Shown here: in pieces, positions 1 to 7,852 of the stretch
How the letters are laid out: each line of letters opens with the position of its first letter
Numbering within the stretch: the first letter of the stretch is position 1
Source: Falsiroseomonas stagni DSM 19981
GTDB lineage: Bacteria; Pseudomonadota; Alphaproteobacteria; Acetobacterales; Acetobacteraceae
Assembly (NCBI RefSeq): GCF_900114315.1
Contig: NZ_FOSQ01000001.1
Span: 1,261,718 to 1,325,717 of the forward strand
DNA: 64,000 nt
Direction: 5' to 3'
Position numbers and translations under genes: made by a program
Notes under the pieces: generated by a model
Seen by the model: the letters and a program-made list of their open reading frames with translations, nothing else
The model's database searches: none
Told to the model about the DNA's origin: nothing

Positions 1-830
1 AGCTTTCCACCGACCGCGGCTTCGTCACCGCGCTGAAGCACATCGTCGCCGCCAATGTGCTGGCGATGCGCGCGATCCTGGCGGTGCGGCCCGACGCGAT
101 CTTCATCCAGTCCGAGAGCACGGAGTATTTCCACGCGGAGAGCCCGGCCGCGATCGGGCCGGCGGAGCTGCGCAACCAGGAACGCTTCCTGTCGCTCGAC
201 CTCAACTACGGGCGGCGCGTGGACAGCGGGATGTACGAATACCTGATGGACAACGGCATGACACGAGCGGAATACCATTTCTTCCTGAGCCACAGCCCGC
301 TGAAGCGCCACTGCATCATGGGCAATGACTACTACTGGACCAACGAGCACCTGGTTATGCCGGATGGCGCGACGCGCGCCTCGGGCGAGGTCTTCGGCTA
401 TGCCGTGCTGACGCACCAGTACCATGACCGCTACGCGCTGCCGGTGATGCATACCGAGACCAACATCCGCGAGGATGGCGAGGGCGCCGCGGAACGCTGG
501 CTGTGGAAGCAATGGGCGAATGTGCTGCGCGTGCGGAATGACGGCGTGCCGGTGGTGGGCTTCACCTGGTATTCGCTGACGGACCAGGTGGATTGGGACA
601 GCGCGCTGCGGGAGGAGAACGGGCATGTCGATCCCGTCGGCCTCTATGACCTGGACCGGAAGATCCGACCCGTCGGGCGCGCCTACAAGCAACTGGTGGA
701 ACAGTGGCGGGATGTGCTGCCGGCGCAGTCGCTCTGCCTCCAGGTGCCGGTGGTGATGCCGAGCGCGCACCAGGTGGATGGGCTGCCGGAGGCCTATTGG
801 GTGGGGCAGGCGCGCCAACGGGCGCGATAG
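1..830 (+). CDS. Family 1 glycoside hydrolase-like protein, 3' part
   Basis: The reading frame is open from the left edge, so the N-terminal part of the gene lies outside the window; about 276 codons are visible. The likely role is hydrolysis or rearrangement of a beta-glycoside. In the C-terminal half, HTETN (bases 450-464) sits where GH1 enzymes carry the catalytic nucleophile in a T-E-N-G motif. GFTWYSLTDQVDW, about 30 residues later, matches the GH1 strand that normally reads G-x-x-x-W-S-L-x-D-x-x-E-W. A conserved-looking QSESTEYFH lies near base 110. The nucleophile motif reads ETN, not ENG, so activity is uncertain. The gene ends with TAG. A sugar-nucleotide-related enzyme that has borrowed a GH1 domain is also possible, because the front is missing. 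Confidence 0.7.
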   Translation, partial: LSTDRGFVTALKHIVAANVLAMRAILAVRPDAIFIQSESTEYFHAESPAAIGPAELRNQERFLSLDLNYGRRVDSGMYEYLMDNGMTRAEYHFFLSHSPLKRHCIMGNDYYWTNEHLVMPDGATRASGEVFGYAVLTHQYHDRYALPVMHTETNIREDGEGAAERWLWKQWANVLRVRNDGVPVVGFTWYSLTDQVDWDSALREENGHVDPVGLYDLDRKIRPVGRAYKQLVEQWRDVLPAQSLCLQVPVVMPSAHQVDGLPEAYWVGQARQRAR

Positions 831-872
831 GGGGCCTTCCGGCGCGCGGATGCCGGCGCTAGACCCGGCAAC

Positions 873-1505
873 GTGACGAACACCCGCATCTTCCTCGTCC
901 GGCATGCGCTGGTCGAGCCTTCGGCCCGCGCGCTGATCTATGGCAGCATGGACGTGCCGCTCTGCGACCTGGCGCTTCAGCAGGAGGCGCTGTCCTACCG
1001 CTGGCTGGCCGCCCGGCTGCCGGCCGGGGCGCGCTGGGTGGTGACGAGCCTGTCCCGCACCCGCGCCACCGCCGCCGCCATCTTCGCGGCGGGCTATCCG
1101 GAGGCGCCCTTGCAGACGGAGCCGGACCTGGCGGAACAGCACCTCGGCGAATGGCAGGGCCTGTCGCATGAGGCTTTCGCCGAGAAGCTCCGCCACCCGC
1201 CGCACCCCTTCTGGCCGCATGGGGCGGATGAGAAGCCGCCCGGCGGGGAATCCTTCAGCGAGATGGTGGAGCGCGTGGCGCCGGTGCTGGAGCGGCTGGC
1301 GGCGGAAACGCCGGGCGGCGATATCGTGATCGTGGCCCATGGCGGGTCGATCCGCGCCGCCATCGCCCATGCGATGGGACTGACGCCGCACCAGGCGCTG
1401 ATCTTCTCCATCAAGAACCTGTCCCTGACCCGGCTGGAGAAGCAGGGGGCGGATTGGCGGGTGGCGGCGGTGAACGAGGAACCCTTCACTCCCGTGGCGG
1501 CGTAG
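873..1505 (+). CDS. Histidine phosphatase family protein (phosphoglycerate mutase-like)
   Basis: This 210-residue protein has the layout of the branch-1 histidine phosphatases. The N-terminal FLVRHALVEP carries the phospho-accepting histidine (His11), with RHA in place of the usual RHG. There is a middle EQHLGEWQG segment, and AHGGSIRA near residue 153 supplies the second catalytic histidine. Relatives include phosphoglycerate mutases and CobC-type alpha-ribazole phosphatases; a cobalamin role is possible because other B12-linked genes lie in the window, but nothing here proves it. The start is a GTG about 42 bases after the glycosidase stop. No partner gene is evident. The substrate cannot be told from sequence. 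Confidence 0.85.
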   Translation: MTNTRIFLVRHALVEPSARALIYGSMDVPLCDLALQQEALSYRWLAARLPAGARWVVTSLSRTRATAAAIFAAGYPEAPLQTEPDLAEQHLGEWQGLSHEAFAEKLRHPPHPFWPHGADEKPPGGESFSEMVERVAPVLERLAAETPGGDIVIVAHGGSIRAAIAHAMGLTPHQALIFSIKNLSLTRLEKQGADWRVAAVNEEPFTPVAA

Positions 1506-1637
1506 CCGCTCACGCCCGTGGCGGGTCGTCCGGGCCTCCGCCACCAAAACACCCCGAGGCCGCCACAGCTTGCCCTTGGACACCCGAGTCGCGGACGGGT
1601 AGAACCTTGACCCTCATAGGGTTGGAGGAGGTCGTTC

Positions 1638-2312
1638 ATGCTCCGTGGCATCATCGTGGCACTCAGCCTGCTGATCGCGCTGCCGGCGGCCGCGCAGCAG
1701 GAGGAACAGGCCCTCGTCGACCGGGCGACGCTCGCGGTGCAGGAACTGATGTCGACCGGGGAGAATACGGCCGATGCGCTGAGCTTCCTGCGCCGGTCGC
1801 GCGCCGTCATGGTCTGCCCGCGGCTGTTCCGCGCCGGCTTCATCCTGGGGGGTGAGGGCGGGTCCTGCGTGCTGGTCGGGCGGGACGGGGCCGGGTCCTG
1901 GTCCTCGCCGGCCTTCTACACGGTGGGGTCGGGCAGCGTCGGCCTGCAGATCGGCGTGCAGGACGCCATGGTCATCATGATGATCATGACGGATCGCGGC
2001 CTGGGCGCGGTGATGGACAGCCAGTTCAAGATCGGCGCCGATGCCTCCGTCGCGCTGGCCACCATCGGCGGCGGCATCCAGGGCAGCACCACGGCGGCGG
2101 CGGGGGCGGATATCGTGGCCGTCGCGCGGTCCCGCGGGTTGTTCGCGGGCATCTCCCTTTCCGGCTCCGTCCTGTCCTACCGGCCGGAGGCCGCCACCGC
2201 CTATTACGGCCGGCAGTATTCCGCGCGGCAGATCGTGATGGCGATGGAGGCGCATAACCCCGGTTCCGACCCGCTGCGCGCCATGCTGCTGCGCTTCGGC
2301 GCGCGCCAGTAG
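1638..2312 (+). CDS. Secreted lipid-binding SYLF (Ysc84/DUF500) domain protein
   Basis: The 224-residue protein starts with a clear signal peptide (residues 1-19, hydrophobic core LLIALPAAA, cleavage near A-Q-Q). The rest is one SYLF/Ysc84 domain. Telling features are the AVMVCPRLFRAGFILGGEGG segment, repeated glycine-rich strands (YTVGSGSVGLQIG, MIMTDRGL), and SRSRGLFAG-like text near the end. SYLF domains bind phosphoinositides in eukaryotes; the bacterial periplasmic members are poorly understood. GGAGGAG at about 1624-1630 is a good ribosome site for the ATG. It stands alone between two unrelated genes. Confidence 0.88.
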   Translation: MLRGIIVALSLLIALPAAAQQEEQALVDRATLAVQELMSTGENTADALSFLRRSRAVMVCPRLFRAGFILGGEGGSCVLVGRDGAGSWSSPAFYTVGSGSVGLQIGVQDAMVIMMIMTDRGLGAVMDSQFKIGADASVALATIGGGIQGSTTAAAGADIVAVARSRGLFAGISLSGSVLSYRPEAATAYYGRQYSARQIVMAMEAHNPGSDPLRAMLLRFGARQ

Positions 2313-2319
2313 CAGCCCA

Positions 2320-3426
2320 TCAGGCCGCCAGCCGCGCCGTCGCCGCGGCGGCCATGGTCGCCAATCCCTGGGCGAGCGCCGCGGCGCGGATGGCGGTGGT
2401 GTGGCCGCCCAGCACCCGGTCCCGCCCCGCCTCGCCCATCAGGCGGCGCTGGTCATTCGGCAGGATGGTGAGCCAGCGCAGCGCGCGGGCCAGCGCCGGC
2501 ATATCCCCGGGCGGCACCAGATGGCCGCAATCCGCCGCCACGACGTCCCGCATCCCCGGCGTGGCGGGGCCGATGACGGGCAGGCGCAGGGCCATGGCCC
2601 GCAAGGCATCCCCGGCCGAGGCATCGGGCGCCACGAAGCCGAGGTAGCGCGGGCCTTCCGCCGCCAGCCAGTCGGCCGGCCGCGCACCGAGGAAGCGGGC
2701 GTGGTCGGAGACGCCGGCTTCCAGCGCTTCCGCCCGCAGCGTGTCGAAGAGCGGGCCGCTGCCGATCACGTCCACCACGGGCCGCTGGTCCGCGGGCAGC
2801 AGCGCCAGGGCGGCCAGCAGGGGCCGCAGCCCGGCCGCGCTGTCCATTGACGCCAGGCAGAGCAGGCGGGCGTTGCGCGGCCCGGGCGTGGCATCGGCCG
2901 GGATATCGACCGCGAGGGGCAGGGTGCGGAGGGCGATCTGCGGTGCCAGGGCGCGCAGCCGGCCGGCCATCGTCGCCCCGGTCGCGAAGACGATGTCCGC
3001 GGCCCGCAGCTTGCGCGCGAGGTCCTGGCCATCCCCGTCCCGCACGATCAGGGAGGCGGGCGCCCCTGCCAGGCGCGCGCCGACCAGGGCGGCGGTGGCG
3101 GTGGCATCGGCGGCGGTGGCGTGGATGGCGCCGCAGCCATGGGCGCGGAAGGCGGCGGCGATGCGGGCGCCCTGGCGCAGCGCGTCGCGCGGCGGCAGGT
3201 CCCGCTGCGCGAAGGCGAAGTGACTCGCGCGGGCCAGGGCGAGGGGGTTCATCCGTGCCAGGCTGGATGCCGGCGCCGGGCCGTCCGCCAAGGCGAGGGT
3301 GACGATCGGCCAGCCCATCCGGCGGAGGCTGGCGAGTTCCGCGGGTTCCCGCCCATCGGCGGGCAGGATGCAAAGAAGCGGGGCCGTTGGGGTGGTCGGG
3401 CCCTGTGGCGTGGCGTCGAACGGCAT
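2320..3426 (-). CDS. Glycosyltransferase family 4-type protein
   Basis: The 368-residue protein looks like a GT-B glycosyltransferase of the GT4 type. The first half is degenerate. The second half has the usual order: LLCLASMDSAAGLRPLLAAL, then VDVIGSGPLFDTLRAEA, then the nucleotide-sugar region GDALRAMALRLPVIGPATPGMRDVV. There is no signal peptide or membrane segment, so it should act in the cytoplasm on a cell-envelope or exopolysaccharide precursor. It faces a GT2 gene across a gap of about 290 bases that holds one copy of the two-hairpin repeat. The convergent neighbour ends only 7 bases away. The donor and acceptor sugars are unknown. Confidence 0.75.
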   Translation of the reverse strand: MPFDATPQGPTTPTAPLLCILPADGREPAELASLRRMGWPIVTLALADGPAPASSLARMNPLALARASHFAFAQRDLPPRDALRQGARIAAAFRAHGCGAIHATAADATATAALVGARLAGAPASLIVRDGDGQDLARKLRAADIVFATGATMAGRLRALAPQIALRTLPLAVDIPADATPGPRNARLLCLASMDSAAGLRPLLAALALLPADQRPVVDVIGSGPLFDTLRAEALEAGVSDHARFLGARPADWLAAEGPRYLGFVAPDASAGDALRAMALRLPVIGPATPGMRDVVAADCGHLVPPGDMPALARALRWLTILPNDQRRLMGEAGRDRVLGGHTTAIRAAALAQGLATMAAAATARLAA

Positions 3427-3552
3427 GGTTCGGACTCCTCCGGCGCGGTTGGGGGCTGCGCCGCCTGGCGCTACGCAGGCGCCGTGCCGCGCGTTCCGCG
3501 ACTCCCCCCCCGAGCCCGCAGGCCCCTGAAGTCATTGCCAAAACCCCGCGAT

Positions 3553-3601
3553 CCAGGGTCCCGCCGGACCCTGGCGGGGGGTTCGGGGGGCAGCGCTCCC
3601 C
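3553..3601 (+). repeat. Two-hairpin intergenic repeat, copy A
   Basis: Hairpin 1 has perfect 9-bp arms, CCAGGGTCC (3553-3561) and GGACCCTGG (3566-3574), around a CGCC loop. After a G-rich spacer comes a weaker second hairpin (3585-3601) with an AGC loop. The same layout recurs at 17238, 24813, 28921 and 39673. This copy lies between two divergent glycosyltransferase genes, so here it cannot be a simple shared terminator. The rest of the 3427-3717 gap shows nothing else clear. Confidence 0.75.
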
Positions 3602-3717
3602 GTCATCACGCCTCCCCGCTCTTGCAATCTGCAACGCAACCCTCCGGCACGCCCCCTGCACCAGCCCCCCCAGGCGGCCCTGTCCCGGCCCGCCGCGATG
3701 CAGTTCGAGAGGCGCCC

Positions 3718-4674
3718 GTGTCCACCACCCCCAGGCTCAGCGTCATCATCCCCGCCCGCAACGCGATCCGCTGGCTGCCCGGCGCCATCGCCTCCGTCGG
3801 CGGTCGCGCCGATATCGAGATCCTGGTGGTCGATGACGGATCGACGGATGGCACGGCCGACTATCTCCGCGGCATCGCGCGGTCCGATCGTCGCGTCCGG
3901 CCGCTGGTCTCCACCGGCGAAGGCGCGGCGGCGGCGCGCAATGTGGGAATCGCGGCCGCGCTGGCGCCGCTGGTGGCCTTCCTGGATGCCGATGACCGCT
4001 GGCGCCGCGGCAAGATCGCGGCGCAGCTGGAACTGCACCGGCTGCATCCCGAGCTCGCCTTCTCCTTCACCGATCACCGGCGCTTCGCGGAGGACGGGGC
4101 GGCGCTGGCCACCGGCCTTGGCCGCTGCGCCGCCTTCTCGGCGCGCCACGCCATGCGGCGGGAGGGTTTCGTGCTGGACCGCGGCGCGCAGGCCCAGATC
4201 TATGCCGAGCCGCTGGTCGCGACCTCCACCGTCATGGCCAGCACCGCCTTGCTGCGCGCGGTGGGCGGCTTCAACGAACAACTGCGCCGGGCGGAGGATT
4301 GGGATCTCTGGCTGCACCTGGCGGCCTGCGGCCCGGTGGGCTGCCTGCCGAAGCCGCTGGCCGACCGCCTGGTGCGGGTGATGGACCCGGATGGGCATGA
4401 GGCGCTGCTGCGCCGCGCGGCGCGGCGGCAGGTGGCGGAGGCCTATGCCGCGCCGGCGCGGCTGCTGGATGAGGACGCACCGCGGGCCTGCCGCAGCAAC
4501 CTGCTGGCGCTGGATGCCGATGGCGCGGCGCTGGCCGGGCACCGGGTGCAGGCGGCGCTGCTGCGCCTGTCCGCCTTCGCCAGCCAGCCGCGGCGCGACG
4601 CGGTTCGCGCCGGGGCCTGGGACCTGTTCCGCCCGCGCGGCCACCAGGCGGCGCTGGAAGCCCGGGGGTCGTGA
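3718..4674 (+). CDS. Glycosyltransferase family 2 protein
   Basis: The 318-residue protein begins with a textbook GT2 (GT-A) domain. LSVIIPARNA leads to ILVVDDGSTDGTADYL, then AAARNVGIAAA and the metal-binding VAFLDADDRW. A region near residue 190 (GGFNEQLRRAEDWDLWLHLA) holds the ED motif of inverting GT2 enzymes. I chose the GTG at 3718, with GAGAGG about 8 bases upstream, because homology starts there; the frame is open much further upstream with only low-complexity residues. Its stop overlaps the HPt start (TGATG), which suggests coupling to the signalling genes downstream. The product it builds is unknown. Confidence 0.85.
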   Translation: MSTTPRLSVIIPARNAIRWLPGAIASVGGRADIEILVVDDGSTDGTADYLRGIARSDRRVRPLVSTGEGAAAARNVGIAAALAPLVAFLDADDRWRRGKIAAQLELHRLHPELAFSFTDHRRFAEDGAALATGLGRCAAFSARHAMRREGFVLDRGAQAQIYAEPLVATSTVMASTALLRAVGGFNEQLRRAEDWDLWLHLAACGPVGCLPKPLADRLVRVMDPDGHEALLRRAARRQVAEAYAAPARLLDEDAPRACRSNLLALDADGAALAGHRVQAALLRLSAFASQPRRDAVRAGAWDLFRPRGHQAALEARGS

Positions 4675-5096
4675 TGATGGATACCGCCATCGCCTTCCCC
4701 GCCATGCAGGTCGTTGACCGGCTCGTCGCGGAGTGCCACAGGTTCGAGGTGAGCGCCATCGACCCTGACATTGCCGGACAGCTGGCCGCCGAGCTTCCGC
4801 TCGAGGATTTCGTGCGCATCGTGCGGACCTTCGAGGATGACCTCGGCCGCCTGGCCGGGCAGCTTGAAGCCGCCGTCGCGAACGGGGACCAGGACGGCTA
4901 TCGCCGTGCGGCGCACAGCCTGGCGGGGGCCGCGGCGGCCGTTGGCGCGCGGCGGCTGGAACATGTCGCGCGGCTCGGCATGGATCACCGCGCGCAGGTC
5001 GACCCCCGCACCATCTCCCTGCATGTGCAGCATGAGGCACGGGCGGCGCTGGCGGAACTGGCGGCACTGGCCGACAATCCTCCCGGATCCGCCTGA
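4674..5096 (+). CDS. HPt (histidine phosphotransfer) domain protein, LuxU-like position
   Basis: The 140-residue protein is almost entirely one helical HPt domain. YRRAAHSLAGAAAAVGARRL (residues 76-95) contains the expected phospho-accepting His81 followed by the small-residue helix that packs in HPt bundles. HPt proteins pass phosphate between receiver domains. Its stop is 6 bases before the sigma-54 response regulator start, so the pair is almost certainly a phosphorelay unit, comparable in layout to LuxU and LuxO of Vibrio. It overlaps the GT2 stop. No hybrid sensor kinase is in the neighbourhood. A GTG three bases upstream is an alternative start. Confidence 0.85.
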   Translation: MMDTAIAFPAMQVVDRLVAECHRFEVSAIDPDIAGQLAAELPLEDFVRIVRTFEDDLGRLAGQLEAAVANGDQDGYRRAAHSLAGAAAAVGARRLEHVARLGMDHRAQVDPRTISLHVQHEARAALAELAALADNPPGSA

Positions 5097-5102
5097 CCCC
5101 CC

Positions 5103-6653
5103 ATGGCCGGGGCCGCCGCGCGCGTCCTGATCGTCGAGGATACGCCCACCCAGGCCGAGGTTGCCCGCGCGCTGCTGCGCGACCTGGGCCATGAGATCCG
5201 CGTGGCGGAAACCGGCACGGCGGCGGTGGAACAGACCCTCGCCTGGCAGCCCGACGCCATCCTGATGGATATCGAGCTGCCCGATTTCTCGGGCTTCGAG
5301 GCGATGCGCCGGCTGCGCGCCGCGGGCATCGAGACCGCCATCATCGTCGTCACCGCGCATGGCAGCGTGAACCATGCGGTGGAGGCGATGCGGGAGGGCG
5401 CGGTCGACTTCATCGTGAAGCCCTACGCCAAGACGCGCCTGACGGTGACCTTGCAGAACGCGCTGGAGAAGCGCGCCCTGGCGACCGAACTGCGCGAGGT
5501 GAAGGCGCAACTGACGCGCGACCGCTTCATGGGGTTCATCGGCGGGTCGCCTGCCATGCAGGCGGTGTACCGCACCATCGAAAGCGTCGCGGCCAGCCGC
5601 GCGAATGTCTTCATCACCGGTGAGAGCGGTACCGGCAAGGAATTGGCGGCGGAGGCGGTGCACCGCGCGAGCCCGCGCCGCGCCGGCCCCTTCATCGCGC
5701 TGAACTGCGGCGCCATCCCGCGGGACCTGCTGGAGAGCGAGATCTTCGGCCATGTGAAGGGCGCCTTCAGCGGGGCCACCGATAACCGCCTGGGCGCCGC
5801 GAAGCTGGCCGATGGCGGGACGCTGTTCCTGGACGAGATCGGCGAATTGCCGCTCGACATGCAGGTGAAGCTGCTGCGCTTCGTGCAGACGGGCAGCTAC
5901 CAGCCTGTCGGCGCCTCGAAGCCCGAGAAGGGGGATGTGCGCTTCGTCTCCGCCACCAACCGCGACCCCTGGGCGGAGGTGGAGGCTGGGCGGTTCCGGG
6001 AGGATCTGTACTACCGCCTCTATGTCGTGCCGGTGGAGATGCCGCCGCTGCGCGCCCGCGGCGCCGACGTGGCCCTGGTGGCGCGCCACTTCCTGGCTGC
6101 CTTCGCGAAGGAGGAAGGCAAGCGCTTCCGGGCCTTCGCGCGGGAGGCGGAGGCGGCACTGGCTTCCTATCCCTGGCCGGGCAATGTCCGGCAGTTGCAG
6201 AACGTGATCCGCAACATCGTCGTGCTGCATGACGGCGAACGGGTGGAGGTGGCGATGCTGCCGCCCATGCTTCTGCGCACGGCGTCCGGCCGCGCGCCCC
6301 TGCCCGCCGCGCCGCCGCCGCCGCCTATGCCGGTGGCACCCCCGATGCCGGTCGCGGTGGTGACGCGGCTGGAACCGCAGGCCTGGCCGGAGCCGGAGGA
6401 GGAGGCGCCGCCGCCGCCCATGGCGCCGATGCCGCGCCTGCCGGAACCCGCGCCTGAGCCGGCGCTTCCCTGGGTGCCGCCGCCGCGGATCGAGGATTTC
6501 CAGCCGCTGGCGGAGGTGGAGAAGCGCTACATCCTGGCGGCGCTGGACCAGGTGGGGCAGGACGTGCCGCGCGCGGCCTCCGTCCTGCGGATCAACCCCT
6601 CCACCATCTATCGCAAATTGCAGGCCTGGCGGGCGGAGGACGGGGCGGGTTAG
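5103..6653 (+). CDS. Sigma-54-dependent response regulator (NtrC/LuxO family)
   Basis: The 516-residue protein has three domains in the NtrC order. Receiver, residues 7-120: acidic pocket E12-D13, phospho-acceptor Asp56 in [10 protein letters not shown], Lys107. AAA+ domain, about 145-385: Walker A GESGTGKE 173-180, the sigma-54 contact loop GAFSGA 220-225, Walker B LFLDEIGE, and [10 protein letters not shown] with the arginine finger. C-terminal Fis-type helix-turn-helix, about 465-510. A long Pro/Ala/Met-rich linker (about 395-462) joins the last two. The contact loop reads GAFSGA, not the canonical GAFTGA. It should open sigma-54 promoters when phosphorylated, probably through the HPt protein encoded just upstream. 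The targets are not visible. Confidence 0.93.
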   Translation: MAGAAARVLIVEDTPTQAEVARALLRDLGHEIRVAETGTAAVEQTLAWQPDAILMDIELPDFSGFEAMRRLRAAGIETAIIVVTAHGSVNHAVEAMREGAVDFIVKPYAKTRLTVTLQNALEKRALATELREVKAQLTRDRFMGFIGGSPAMQAVYRTIESVAASRANVFITGESGTGKELAAEAVHRASPRRAGPFIALNCGAIPRDLLESEIFGHVKGAFSGATDNRLGAAKLADGGTLFLDEIGELPLDMQVKLLRFVQTGSYQPVGASKPEKGDVRFVSATNRDPWAEVEAGRFREDLYYRLYVVPVEMPPLRARGADVALVARHFLAAFAKEEGKRFRAFAREAEAALASYPWPGNVRQLQNVIRNIVVLHDGERVEVAMLPPMLLRTASGRAPLPAAPPPPPMPVAPPMPVAVVTRLEPQAWPEPEEEAPPPPMAPMPRLPEPAPEPALPWVPPPRIEDFQPLAEVEKRYILAALDQVGQDVPRAASVLRINPSTIYRKLQAWRAEDGAG

Positions 6654-6833
6654 CCCGCGGCCGCAGGATGCGAGGCGGGGGGAACCCGCCGGCCCGTTAT
6701 CCCTTTGGCAGTATCGCCCGGCGACATTGGCCCGGGGCGCCACGACGGCGCCCGGCGGCGGATCAATGCGCGTTTTGGCCTGGACGGCAGGCGCCCCCCG
6801 CATGGCAGGATCGCCAGGGAAGGAGCAGGACGG

Positions 6834-7217
6834 ATGGATCGTCTCGGCGCATTGGCGGATTACGTGATCCGGAGGGCGCTCGGCTTCGCCGGCCTGGCGG
6901 CCGCGACCCTGATGCTGTCCCTGTCCTACGATCTGGTGCTGGCGCTGCGCATGGGCGCCTGGGTGGCGGCGGCGACGCTGCTGGGCCTGCTGATCCAGGC
7001 CCATCGCATGCCCCGTCGCAACATGCGGCACAGCGAGTTGTGGGCGCTGGCGGTCGACCACGGGGTGGCGGACCGGCTGCCCGACCAGGGCCGCGGCGCG
7101 ATGATGGCGGCCGTCATGCGCGACCGGCTGCTGTGGCACGCGGAGCGCGTGGCGGCGCTGGCGCTGGCGCTGTGGCTGCTGGATGGGCTGGCGCTGGCGG
7201 TTTCCGCCCCGCGGTAG
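6834..7217 (+). CDS. Small membrane protein of unknown function
   Basis: The 127-residue protein has a hydrophobic stretch at about residues 14-52, long enough for two crossing segments. A basic, soluble middle follows (HRMPRRNMRHSELWALAVDHG), and a last hydrophobic segment (AALALALWLLDGLALAV) lies close to the C terminus. I start at ATG 6834 because AAGGAG sits 8 bases upstream; the frame continues upstream as Arg/Pro-rich text with no good start. I recognise no family. It follows the response regulator by 180 bases and converges with an acetyltransferase gene. Confidence 0.6.
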   Translation: MDRLGALADYVIRRALGFAGLAAATLMLSLSYDLVLALRMGAWVAAATLLGLLIQAHRMPRRNMRHSELWALAVDHGVADRLPDQGRGAMMAAVMRDRLLWHAERVAALALALWLLDGLALAVSAPR

Positions 7218-7234
7218 GGCGGGCGCCCCCGGCA

Positions 7235-7753
7235 TCAGGCCGGGGTGGTGCGGTCGCCCTCGCCCAGCGCGCGCTGCATGAACACCACATCGACCCAACG
7301 GCCGAACTTCAGCCCCGCCGCCTTCAGCACGCCCGCCTGGCGGAAGCCCAGGGAGACATGCAGGCCGATGGAGCCGACATTCTCGGAATCGCCGATGACC
7401 GCGAAGATCTGCCGGAAGCCGCATTCGGTGGCGCGGGCCAGCAGCGCCTCCACCAGCGCCTTGCCGACGCCCTGGCCGCGGACATCGTCGCGGATGTAGA
7501 TCGAATCCTCGGCCGCGAAGCGATAGGCGGAGCGGTCGCGGAACTGGTTGAAATAGGCATAGCCGATGACGGCGCCGTCCAGTTCCGCCACCAGCCAGGC
7601 CCAGCCCGCGCCCTGCACCTTGGCGATGCGCGCGGCCATCTCGGCCTCGGCCGGGGGCTGTTCCTCGAAGGTGCCGGTGCCGACGGCGACGTGATGCGCA
7701 TAGATGGCGGTGATGGCCGGTACATCGGCCGGCTGGGCGTCACGGATCAGCAT
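7235..7753 (-). CDS. GNAT N-acetyltransferase (phosphinothricin acetyltransferase-like)
   Basis: The 172-residue protein fits the Pat-type GNAT enzymes. It opens with IRDAQPADVPAITAIYAHHV and has the family's GTGTFEEQPP segment. The acetyl-CoA loop reads VRGQGVGKAL, and a late GLHVSLGFRQAGVL precedes a VDVVFMQRAL strand. Relatives acetylate phosphinothricin, methionine sulfoximine or other small amines. I used the ATG at 7753, where homology begins, not the longer frame. Cytoplasmic. No operon partner. Confidence 0.85.
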   Translation of the reverse strand: MLIRDAQPADVPAITAIYAHHVAVGTGTFEEQPPAEAEMAARIAKVQGAGWAWLVAELDGAVIGYAYFNQFRDRSAYRFAAEDSIYIRDDVRGQGVGKALVEALLARATECGFRQIFAVIGDSENVGSIGLHVSLGFRQAGVLKAAGLKFGRWVDVVFMQRALGEGDRTTPA

Positions 7754-7852
7754 GGCGGCGCGGCTTACCTGTTGAAGGAGGCTCTGCGCGGCATTAGGCG
7801 CCCTGCCCGGCCCGGGCAAGGCGCGCGCGCATGACGATTCGGACGGGCCGGT

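Noticed and set aside
4443-7424. A minus-strand open frame of about 990 codons opposite the HPt and sigma-54 regulator genes
   Set aside because: Its sequence shows no domain, and it spans several good plus-strand genes.
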